Shown here: positions 8,442-16,123 of the stretch, one piece after another
Layout of the letters: every line of letters starts with the position of its first letter
How positions within the stretch are numbered: position 1 is the stretch's first letter
From: Stutzerimonas stutzeri
GTDB taxonomy: Bacteria > Pseudomonadota > Gammaproteobacteria > Pseudomonadales > Pseudomonadaceae
Length of the DNA stretch: 64,000 nucleotides
Reading direction: 5' to 3'
NCBI RefSeq assembly: GCF_002890895.1
Contig: NZ_POUL01000005.1
Location: 1 to 64,000, forward strand
Translations under genes and position numbers: made by a program
Notes under the pieces: generated by a model
Database searches by the model: none
What the model saw: only the letters and a program-made list of their open reading frames with translations
Told to the model about the DNA's origin: nothing

Positions 8442-9553
8442 CGCCTGACCTCCGCCATGGCGCGACGCAGGGCGTCTTGCCCGTAGCGATCATGCACTTG
8501 CCTGAACAGCGTCTGCAGCCGTTCCGCGGTGGCGCCCGGTAGGGTGGCCAGACTGTCTGCGGCGGCCTGGCGAACCCACCAGCTGGGGTCGCCCAGTAAC
8601 GGCATGAACAGTTCGCTGTCGTCACCGCGGGCTTGTTTATGCAGGGCTTGCAGGGCAGCCAGGCGCACATTCTCGTGGCGGTGTTGCAGAGCCCGCAGCA
8701 GCCGGCCGCGATCACGTGGATCGCCCAGCTCGCAGAGGCAGCGCAGCGCAACCTGCAACTGCTCAGGCGCCGCGTCCTCTTCCAGCCGCGCGCGGGCCCA
8801 GGGCGCGGCGTGACGGGGGTCGCCATGCACCAGCAAAGGCACCAGTCGCTCGCGGCGCGGATCTTCGGAGCCGGAGAGGGTGACCAGCAATGGCAAGGTC
8901 ACCGCCTGCTCACCGGCCTGCTGACAGAGGCTCGCCAGGCGCGGCAAGGCCCAGTCGGGGCGGGTCACGGCGGTTGGCAGGATCAGCTGCATGGCGCGTG
9001 CCGCGTCCATCGCAATCAACGTTTGCGCCGCGGCCAGTGAAACGGTCACGTTGCGGTTCATCAGCAATGGTTGTACGGCTTGCCAATGGGCGGGGTCGGC
9101 CAGATGACGTAGACAGGTCAGGCCGATCAGTTTGCTGCGGACCCGGCCGCGCAGCAGCGCCAGGGCCTGTTGGTCCATCCCCAACGCGACCAACGCGTGG
9201 TTCATCCGCTCACGTGCTGCGCCGCGAAGCTGCAGCTGGGTGCGGTTCCACTGCAGCAGAAACCACAGCTGGTGACCCCGCGGCAGCGCAGGAGCCGGCT
9301 CTGGCAGCTCGTCACCCAGGCTGCACAGGGCAAAGAAGGGTCGCCACTGGTCGTTGAAGGTTTGCCGCCGTGCTGAGCGGCGCCGAGCGACCTCACCGAG
9401 CAGCATGACCTGGAACATCACCAACAGCGTCAGCGCGCCCAGGCTCAGTGCACAATAAAGAGCCAATTGCAGCATGCCGTCTTCGGGCCAGATGCCCAGC
9501 CAGGCTTTGCGCGGCGCCTCGCACAGCCAGACAGGGCAGGACTCAGAAAGCAT
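8438..9553 (-). CDS. membrane-anchored HEAT-repeat protein
   Basis: 371 aa. A membrane segment lies at about residues 30-52 (ALYCALSLGALTLLVMFQVM). A basic stretch follows, then residues about 100-370 form helical repeats of HEAT type, clearest in HENVRLAALQALHKQ and SWWVRQAAADSLATLPG. The start overlaps the YaiO-like gene by 11 nt; ATG 9475 is an alternative that would remove 26 residues. Lying between a GT2 synthase and an outer-membrane barrel, it may be a scaffold or co-polymerase partner of the synthase. No catalytic motif is visible. Confidence 0.75.
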   Translation of the reverse strand: MLSESCPVWLCEAPRKAWLGIWPEDGMLQLALYCALSLGALTLLVMFQVMLLGEVARRRSARRQTFNDQWRPFFALCSLGDELPEPAPALPRGHQLWFLLQWNRTQLQLRGAARERMNHALVALGMDQQALALLRGRVRSKLIGLTCLRHLADPAHWQAVQPLLMNRNVTVSLAAAQTLIAMDAARAMQLILPTAVTRPDWALPRLASLCQQAGEQAVTLPLLVTLSGSEDPRRERLVPLLVHGDPRHAAPWARARLEEDAAPEQLQVALRCLCELGDPRDRGRLLRALQHRHENVRLAALQALHKQARGDDSELFMPLLGDPSWWVRQAAADSLATLPGATAERLQTLFRQVHDRYGQDALRRAMAEVRR

Positions 9554-10682
9554 GTCGCAGGCCGAGTTGCAGCCAGCGCCGCGTGTAATAGTCGCCCTGG
9601 CGATGCTGGCCGACTTCCCAGGTCAGCGCCCAGCGGCTGTCCAGCCAATGGCGGCCCTGCAGGCTGAGGGCGCGTACGTCGCTGGTGATCAGCTGCTGTT
9701 CCTCGACCGCTTCTTCCTCACCGATGGTTAGGCGCAGGCCGGCATAGCTGAGGCCTGCATAGTAGTAGTCCAGCGCCAGATCATGGCCGACCGGCGTTCC
9801 GGCATTGGCCACATCGGTGATGTTCAATGTGTAGCCCGCCCGCCATGAGTCCCAGTAGCGTTCGGCGCTGAGGGCCAGCCGCTCGACGCGGGTGGTCTCG
9901 TATTCGGTACGGCGCAGGCTGACAGCACCGAGGAAGCCCGCCGGCAGTCGCCGTTGCAGACGTAGATCGGCATGCCATTCGGGCAAAAAATAGGGCGAAG
10001 GCTGATAGCCGACTTCGGGTTGCAGCGTCCAGTTGTCGTCCAGCGCGATCACCGCGCCCGCCTCGACGCCCTGGTCCCATTCGCCAAAGCGCTGCTCGCG
10101 CAGCAGTGCGCCGTACCAGCCGAGCCCTTCCGGTTGCGTCGAGGCGTAATCCAGCCGTTGGCTGCGCCAGTTGTCGAAGCCGCTGTCCAGCCAGTCCTGG
10201 CGGGCTGAAAGCTCCAGTTCATGTCGCCGTTGTGCCGTGGTGGCGCTGGCAGCCGGCGCTGTGGTCGTGATGGGCGAGGTCAGCGATGCCCGTGCTTGCT
10301 GCATCGCCTGCTGGACGTCCGCATAGTCCGGTGCGATCTCCGCGGCGCGCTCCAGCGAGACCAGGGCGGCCTGGGGGCGACCTGCCCACAGCAATGCCTG
10401 GCCCTGCCCGAGCAGGTAGTCGGCGTTATCCGGCTCGCGTTCCAACAGCTGCTCATACAGTGGCAACGACTGCTCGGGCTGTCCTTGCCAGGCGCGCACC
10501 CGGGCCAGCAGGTACAGCGCCTCGCTGTCGTCGGGTTGCCTTGCCAGTTGCGCTTCCAGTGTCGCTGCCGCGGCGCCGAGTTGCTGGGCATCGACCTGGC
10601 GTTGGGCGGTCGCGACGTCGGCCAGTGCCATGGAGGACAGCAGCCATGCAGGCAATACCAAGGTAAACGCCGTTCGCATCAT
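9543..10682 (-). CDS. TPR plus YaiO-type outer-membrane beta-barrel protein
   Basis: 379 aa. A signal peptide (RTAFTLVLPAWLLSSMALA) is followed by about three TPR-like repeats (25-135: DDSEALYLLARVRAWQGQ, DNADYLLGQGQALLWAGR, APDYADVQQAM). A linker then leads to a C-terminal domain (about 155-379) of alternating aromatic strands ending in phenylalanine (LQLGLRHAF), the outer-membrane barrel signature. The arrangement matches YaiO-like proteins and recalls PgaA, which also joins TPRs to a porin. ATG 10682 overlaps the upstream receiver stop (ATGA). It probably exports the glycosyltransferase product. Confidence 0.8.
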   Translation of the reverse strand: MMRTAFTLVLPAWLLSSMALADVATAQRQVDAQQLGAAAATLEAQLARQPDDSEALYLLARVRAWQGQPEQSLPLYEQLLEREPDNADYLLGQGQALLWAGRPQAALVSLERAAEIAPDYADVQQAMQQARASLTSPITTTAPAASATTAQRRHELELSARQDWLDSGFDNWRSQRLDYASTQPEGLGWYGALLREQRFGEWDQGVEAGAVIALDDNWTLQPEVGYQPSPYFLPEWHADLRLQRRLPAGFLGAVSLRRTEYETTRVERLALSAERYWDSWRAGYTLNITDVANAGTPVGHDLALDYYYAGLSYAGLRLTIGEEEAVEEQQLITSDVRALSLQGRHWLDSRWALTWEVGQHRQGDYYTRRWLQLGLRHAF

Positions 10683-11068
10683 CGTGGACGCCTCAGCAGA
10701 CGACGGATACGCGCCAGCAGTTCCTCCGGCTGGAAAGGCTTGGTGACGTAATCGTCGGCACCCAGTTCCAGCGCCCGGACGATGTCTGCCTCGCGAGCCT
10801 TGGCGGTCAGCATCAACACCGGCACCTGTGCCCAACCGGCCTGTGCGCGGAGCCGCTCTATCAGCTCCAACCCGTCGTGGTAGGGCAGCATGATGTCCAT
10901 CAGGGTCAGATCGGGCGGGCTCGATGTGGTGATCTTCTCAATGGCCTGGCGACCGTCTGCCGCGTGATCGACGACAAATCCGTGCCGTTCAAGCATGAAG
11001 CGAATGAGGAACGCGATGTCCTCCTCGTCCTCAACCATCAAGATGCGCTGGCTAGCGGAGTCGCTCAT
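10679..11068 (-). CDS. single-domain response regulator (CheY-like), receiver 1
   Basis: 129 aa, a stand-alone receiver: acidic pair E14/D15 (MVEDEEDIAF), phosphoacceptor D58 (LTLMDIMLP), then LMLTAKA and K108-region KPFQPEELLARI. There is no output domain. The ATG at 11068 overlaps the kinase stop (ATGA), so it is translationally coupled to the hybrid kinase before it. It sits between the kinases and the export genes, and could relay phosphate or act by protein contact. Confidence 0.88.
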   Translation of the reverse strand: MSDSASQRILMVEDEEDIAFLIRFMLERHGFVVDHAADGRQAIEKITTSSPPDLTLMDIMLPYHDGLELIERLRAQAGWAQVPVLMLTAKAREADIVRALELGADDYVTKPFQPEELLARIRRLLRRPR

Positions 11069-13935
11069 GCGTTGACCTCTTCGGAAATCTGGGTTTGGCT
11101 GGGCGGCCATGTCTGCAGCAGTTGCTGGATCAGCGCGGCGAGCTCGTCGCCGTCATGGCGAGACTTGACCAGCTGGCGCAGGGCCAGGCGGCTGTCGTGC
11201 ACCGGTGAATCCAGTGCGGAAAATATGATCACCGGCGGGGGCGGCGCGCTTTGGGCCAGCTGGTCGAACAATTCGCTGCCGTCGCCGTCGGGCAGCATCA
11301 GGTCGATGATCGCCAGGTCGAAGTGTTGCTCGTCTATCAGGTGACGAGCCTCGGTAAGCGTAGAGGCGCCATGGAGATCAATCGCCAATGGCTCGACCAG
11401 CCGGGCGAGCAGAACGCGCAGATCCTCGTCGTCCTCAACATGAAGAATTCGCGGGCGGGCTCCGTTGGTTCTGAGGCAGGCCTGCACCACCTCCATGACC
11501 CGTGACGGGTCGACCGGCTTGTGCAACCAGTCGATCACACCGACAGCCCCGCCGCGCAGGGCGCCATCGTCATTGTCGCGACGTTGTGGCTGCAGGCTGA
11601 CAATCAGCACCGGCAGATGCCGATAGGCATTCTGGCTACGCAGGTTCTGCAGAAAGGCAATGCTGTCCTCGTCGCTCAGTGCAGGGCTCAGCGTCAGTGC
11701 CTGGATGCTGAACTCGGCCAGCATTTCTCGCGCTTGGGCCGCCGTGTCGGCGATCAAGGTGCCGTACCCGTGTTGCTGCAGTGCGGTCGCCAGTTGTTCG
11801 GCGGCAGCTGCGTCGGGTTCAAGGACGAGGATACGTTCGACCGGTCCATTCTTGCCCGCCTGCGGCAGCGCTTGCGCGACGGTTGGCGGGCTGGCTGACG
11901 GAGTCGACGCGACAGGCAGACGGAGCCAGAAACGCGTGCCTTGGCCTTGCTGTGAGTCGAAGCCAATCCGACCGTGCATCTGCTGCACCAGGGAACGGGT
12001 GATCGCTAGGCCCAGCCCGGTGCCCCCACGCTTACGAGCGTCGGAGGAGTCGGCCTGGGCGAACCGCTCGAATATGCGGGCGCGGAAGTCGTCTGGAATG
12101 CCTTGACCCTGGTCCTGAACGCCGATCTCCAGGCTGTCGCCGTGGCGACGTACATCGACACTGACGACAGCGCCAGCCGGTGAGTGCTTGACCGCATTGG
12201 ACAGCAGATTCGCCATCACCTGGGCGAAGCGGTCTGGATCGAGGTTCGCTTCGCCCAGTTGCGCGCCGTTTGGTGTCACGAGAACAAGACCGACGCCGTA
12301 CTCATCGCCGTACGGCTTGAGATCGGTCAATGCCTGTTCAACCAGAGTCAGCACCTCGCAGCGGGCAAAGTGGAACGGCAAGCGCCCGGCTTCGAGTTTT
12401 TCGATGTCGAGGATGTCGTTGATCAGGCGGACCAGGCGCTCGCTGTTCTTGTGTGCGATGTCCAGCAGTGGTCGAGCGCCTGCGTCGATCTCGCCGGCAA
12501 CGCCGCCGACCAGCATACCCAGTGCGCCGCGAATGGCAGTCAAAGGGGTCCGTAGCTCATGGCTGACGGTGGAGATGAATTCGGTCTTCATCTGCTCCAT
12601 GCGTCGCCTGAGCGACATGTCGACCGCAACGGTCACGACATAGCAGGCCCCGTTGGACATGGTCATGGGGCGCTTGACCACCTGCAGCCAGCGCTCCTGG
12701 CCGTGCGTATCGGTGAGGCCGACCTCGGTGATGCGCAGTTCGCCACTGCCACACAGCAGCTCGGCCTCGCCCTGCAACAGTGGCAACAGCAGTTTCGCCC
12801 CAGTGATGTCTTCGGCCCGGCGACCTTCAATGGCCTCGGGTCGAGTATCAAGCAGGGCGGCAAAGGCACTGTTGCACAGCAGGAAGCGCCCCAGCTCGTC
12901 ACGCACGAAGATCAGGTTCTCATCAGTGTCGACGACCCGTCGCAGGAAAACTTTCTGGTTCTCGAGCGTATCGCGGTTGCGTTGCAGCTCGGACACATCA
13001 CGAGCAATCGCCAGGTGATCACCGAGGCCGGTCGGCACCAGACGAACCTCGAAGATCCGCTGCTGATCCAGTTCGCACCAGGTGGTCTGGCGCAGCTGGA
13101 GCGAGTTATCGCTATGGGGAAGCAGCCCGAGCAGCAGCGGCTCGATGGTCTGGGCCGCCGGAGCCTGCACCGCGTTTCCTTGCGACAGGGCGGTGATCCT
13201 GCGCTGGCCGTCGATGGCATAGAGGTAGTCGGGAACCGCCTGCAGCAGGGCGCCCAGACGCGCCTCGCCGGCTTGCGCCTTGATTGCCAGGGCCTGACGA
13301 ATCTGCAGGTTGCGGCGGATGGCCCAGAACGCAGCCAGGGACAACGCTGCAACCAGCAGACTGCCGATCAGTGCAAGCCTGCGGCTGTGTGCGATGGTTT
13401 CGGTCACGGCCTGGTTGGCGGCGGCGAGCTGCTTGCGCTCCTGTCGCTCGACCGCATCGAGCAACGCCCGCAGGCGATCCATGATCAGTTTGCCGCCCGC
13501 TTGGTGCAGGCGTTCGGCCGCCGCTTGCAAGCCGGCAGTGCGGCGCGTCTGGATGTTGCCGGCGGCTATCAGCAGACGCTCGGCAATATTGCGATCCAGC
13601 TGCTCGAACCAGCGCTGGTCCGGAAATGTCCGTTGCTCCAGAAGCCGCTGCAGCTTGCGGCGGTGCGCCTCGATCTGCCGCAGTCCGAGTTCATAGGAAT
13701 CGAGGTAGTTGGGATCGCCGGTCAGGACGAAGCCGCGTGACCCGGTTTCGATGTCCTGCAGTGAAGACAGCATCGACTGGGTCGCGGTGATGATTTCCAG
13801 GCTATGGCTGACCGAGAGATTGGTCGCCAGAACCTGTTCCTGGGTTTGCTTGCCTTGCCAGCCCAATGCGACGAGCAGAATGAAGGCGATCAGGAACGCG
13901 AGCCAATGCCAGCTGATCTGGGTTCTTGCGGGCAA
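11065..13935 (-). CDS. hybrid sensor histidine kinase, CHASE3-PAS-HisKA-HATPase-REC-REC
   Basis: 956 aa from a TTG start at 13935, chosen because AAAGGAG lies 7 nt upstream; the longer frame (TTG 14064) has no ribosome site. Membrane segments at about 9-26 and 188-207 flank a periplasmic CHASE3-like domain with the typical DIETGSRGFVLTG. One or two PAS regions (about 225-440) follow, then HisKA with H459 (STVSHELRTPLT), and HATPase (N-box NLLSNAVKHS, DQGQGIPDD, GGTGLGLAI). The first receiver (700-820) lacks the phosphoacceptor aspartate (ALTLSP); the second (830-950) is intact at D878. It heads the RR/YaiO/HEAT/GT gene chain. Confidence 0.88.
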   Translation of the reverse strand: MPARTQISWHWLAFLIAFILLVALGWQGKQTQEQVLATNLSVSHSLEIITATQSMLSSLQDIETGSRGFVLTGDPNYLDSYELGLRQIEAHRRKLQRLLEQRTFPDQRWFEQLDRNIAERLLIAAGNIQTRRTAGLQAAAERLHQAGGKLIMDRLRALLDAVERQERKQLAAANQAVTETIAHSRRLALIGSLLVAALSLAAFWAIRRNLQIRQALAIKAQAGEARLGALLQAVPDYLYAIDGQRRITALSQGNAVQAPAAQTIEPLLLGLLPHSDNSLQLRQTTWCELDQQRIFEVRLVPTGLGDHLAIARDVSELQRNRDTLENQKVFLRRVVDTDENLIFVRDELGRFLLCNSAFAALLDTRPEAIEGRRAEDITGAKLLLPLLQGEAELLCGSGELRITEVGLTDTHGQERWLQVVKRPMTMSNGACYVVTVAVDMSLRRRMEQMKTEFISTVSHELRTPLTAIRGALGMLVGGVAGEIDAGARPLLDIAHKNSERLVRLINDILDIEKLEAGRLPFHFARCEVLTLVEQALTDLKPYGDEYGVGLVLVTPNGAQLGEANLDPDRFAQVMANLLSNAVKHSPAGAVVSVDVRRHGDSLEIGVQDQGQGIPDDFRARIFERFAQADSSDARKRGGTGLGLAITRSLVQQMHGRIGFDSQQGQGTRFWLRLPVASTPSASPPTVAQALPQAGKNGPVERILVLEPDAAAAEQLATALQQHGYGTLIADTAAQAREMLAEFSIQALTLSPALSDEDSIAFLQNLRSQNAYRHLPVLIVSLQPQRRDNDDGALRGGAVGVIDWLHKPVDPSRVMEVVQACLRTNGARPRILHVEDDEDLRVLLARLVEPLAIDLHGASTLTEARHLIDEQHFDLAIIDLMLPDGDGSELFDQLAQSAPPPPVIIFSALDSPVHDSRLALRQLVKSRHDGDELAALIQQLLQTWPPSQTQISEEVNA

Positions 13936-14109
13936 ACCGGAACTCCTTTCGCCGGTTGAACGAATAGGGACGGCTTCGAAGGCTGGAGCCAGCGCAGGCG
14001 TGCCGTCGCCTGCCAGCGCCTGCGAACGGCCGCGACTGCTATGCAGTGTAGTTGGAGTCCTCAATCGCGTGACGGTTCGCTCGTTTTTCCCGCCAGCCCG
14101 CTCGGGTCG

Positions 14110-15750
14110 TTAGGCGATCTGCACCTGGTTTCGACCGTTGTGCTTGGCGGCATAGAGCGCCTGGTCGGCCAGTTCGAGCATGGCACCAGCACTGGAGTGG
14201 CCGTCGGTCTCGCTTATTCCAGCGCTGAGTGACACGCTGAAGGTGTGCGCGCCGGCGTGGAAGCTCAAGGCGGCGAAGCGCAGGCGGATCTCGTCAAAGA
14301 TCCGCTTGGCCTGTTCTGCCGGGCAATCCGGCAGCACTGCGACGAACTCTTCGCCACCGTAGCGGCCGATACTGTCGATACGGCGCAGTCGCTGGCGCAT
14401 CAGGTTGGCCAGCGAGCGGATGACGTTGTCCCCCGCGGCATGCCCGTACTGGTCGTTGACCTGCTTGAAGTGATCGAGGTCGAGCATCACCACGCTGGTG
14501 GGCTTGCCACTGCGTTGCGCGCGTTCCACTTCCAGCGCCACCTGTTCCTTGATGTCGGCGTGCTTGAGCAGGCCGGTCAGGCTGTCTCGCGACAGCGCCA
14601 TGCTCAGCGAGCGTGCGCGCTGCACGCGCGAGAACACGGCGGCGGTCAGGGCATTGTCGCTGATGGGCTTGGTGATGAAGTCATCACCGGCCTTGAGCAG
14701 GGCGGCCATCTGCCGATTGATGTCGGTTTCAGCCGACAGGTAGATGATGGGCACCCGCAGCCACTCGTCATTCAGGCGAATCATCTGAGCCAGCTCGATC
14801 CCGGTGAAATCCGGCATGTTCATGTCGAGCAGAACCATTTCGGGATCGAAATCGCGCATCACCTCGAACAGCCGACTGGGGTCGCTCAAGGTCTGCACCA
14901 GCATCTGCGAGTTACGCAGGACCAGGCTGTAACGCGCGGCCAGGTCGTCGTCATCGTCGACGATCAATACCCGGTAAGGCTCGCTCAGCTGCAGGTTGAG
15001 GATGTTTTCCAGGCTGTTCTCCAGCTGCGTGACATCCAGCGGCCGGACGAAAAACCCCTTGGCACCGGCTCGCACGGCCGCCAGCTGACTGTCGAAATCG
15101 GCTCGATGACCGATGACCAGCAGCGGCAACGGCGCCTCCAGGGTTTGCTGCAGCGCGCTGATGGCATCCAGTTCGTCATCGTGCTGGCTGACGATCAGGG
15201 CGTCGGGCAGTTGCCCCTGGACAGCGCTCTGCAGCAGTGGGACGTCTGGAAAAATCAGCACTTCATAGCCGAAGTTGCCCAGGGTCTGGCACATGTTCTG
15301 GCCGGCATCAAAGTCCTTTTCGAGCAGATAGATCCGGCACCCGGCTGGCAGCGCGTCGGGCATGCCGCTGTGCATCTCGCCATGCTGATCACGGCCCCCG
15401 GCGCGCTCGGCCGCGGCCATTTGGTTGACCGCTCGAACAAACGCGGAAAGCGCCTGCCCGCTAGGCTTGGCCGCCTCAAGCCAGCGCTCTGCGCGTTGCT
15501 CGAGCAACCGCGACTGCTCGCCCAGGGTGGTGAAACCAAAGGTGCCCGCCGTGCCGGCCAGGCGATGCAGGCGTTCGTGCAGGTCGAGCATCAGCTGGCG
15601 CCGCTGTTCCTGTTCGCGAACCGACTGCAGCTGCTCGGCGTGTTGCTCGAGTGCTGCCAACTCCTCGCTCAAGCGTTCAGCAAACTTTTCGTTGAGTGCC
15701 TGCAGTTGGCGTTGCAGCGCTTCGTTAGCGCCCTCATTCATGCTCGGCAT
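14110..15750 (-). CDS. diguanylate cyclase with Hpt, two receivers and GGDEF
   Basis: 546 aa. An Hpt domain has H62 in HRLAGTAGTFGF. A first receiver-like domain (about 137-250) has no phosphoacceptor (DALIVSQ). A second receiver (258-375) has DDDDD and D309 (MVLLDMNMP). The GGDEF domain (385-546) has an intact GGEEF (465-469) and an RxxD inhibitory site at 456-459, so it should be active and product-inhibited. ATG 15750 overlaps the upstream receiver stop by 17 nt; ATG 15741 is an alternative start. It links the island phosphorelay to c-di-GMP, with Hpt as phosphate acceptor from a hybrid kinase. Confidence 0.9.
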   Translation of the reverse strand: MPSMNEGANEALQRQLQALNEKFAERLSEELAALEQHAEQLQSVREQEQRRQLMLDLHERLHRLAGTAGTFGFTTLGEQSRLLEQRAERWLEAAKPSGQALSAFVRAVNQMAAAERAGGRDQHGEMHSGMPDALPAGCRIYLLEKDFDAGQNMCQTLGNFGYEVLIFPDVPLLQSAVQGQLPDALIVSQHDDELDAISALQQTLEAPLPLLVIGHRADFDSQLAAVRAGAKGFFVRPLDVTQLENSLENILNLQLSEPYRVLIVDDDDDLAARYSLVLRNSQMLVQTLSDPSRLFEVMRDFDPEMVLLDMNMPDFTGIELAQMIRLNDEWLRVPIIYLSAETDINRQMAALLKAGDDFITKPISDNALTAAVFSRVQRARSLSMALSRDSLTGLLKHADIKEQVALEVERAQRSGKPTSVVMLDLDHFKQVNDQYGHAAGDNVIRSLANLMRQRLRRIDSIGRYGGEEFVAVLPDCPAEQAKRIFDEIRLRFAALSFHAGAHTFSVSLSAGISETDGHSSAGAMLELADQALYAAKHNGRNQVQIA

Positions 15751-16123
15751 TCCATATTTCGTTCAGTTTTGTCGCTAGTTGAAGTGGGTCGAAGGGTTTG
15801 TGCAGCAGTTTGCGCACGCCCAGGCGCTGCAGTTCCTCAGGGTCGCCCGGCTCGTCCGACTGACCGGTCAGGAGCACCACGGGGGTCTGCTGCAGGTCGA
15901 TCAGTGGCGCAAGCTGGCGCAACAGTTCGATGCCGCTGATCTGCGGCAGCATCACGTCGAGCAAGATCATGTCCGGCTTGAATCCGGGTGCCTGCTGCAG
16001 CGCTTCCTGAGCAGAGGCGCAGCTGAGCACCTTGAACCCCCCCAGCTTCTCCAGCGCGATGCGAGTCACCACTTGAATGGAGGGCACGTCCTCGACGTGC
16101 AGAATGCGCAGCAAGGGCTTCAC
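15734..16123 (-). CDS. single-domain response regulator, receiver 2
   Basis: 129-aa stand-alone receiver starting at GTG 16123, preceded by GGAG and overlapping the kinase stop as GTGA; a longer frame to 16150 exists but lies inside the kinase gene. Acidic residues are in HVEDVPSIQ, the phosphoacceptor is D56 (MILLDVMLP), and KPFDPLQLATKL is the conserved lysine region. It is closely similar to the receiver at 18557-18943 (RILHVED.PSIQ, KPFDP.LA), suggesting duplication. Confidence 0.87.
   Translation of the reverse strand: MKPLLRILHVEDVPSIQVVTRIALEKLGGFKVLSCASAQEALQQAPGFKPDMILLDVMLPQISGIELLRQLAPLIDLQQTPVVLLTGQSDEPGDPEELQRLGVRKLLHKPFDPLQLATKLNEIWNAEHE

Noticed and set aside
14245-15939. 564-aa plus-strand open frame
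   Set aside because: It is antisense to the Hpt-REC-REC-GGDEF cyclase and receiver 2, which have clear domain motifs; its composition (Q, H, R, G rich, no domains) is that of a high-GC shadow frame.
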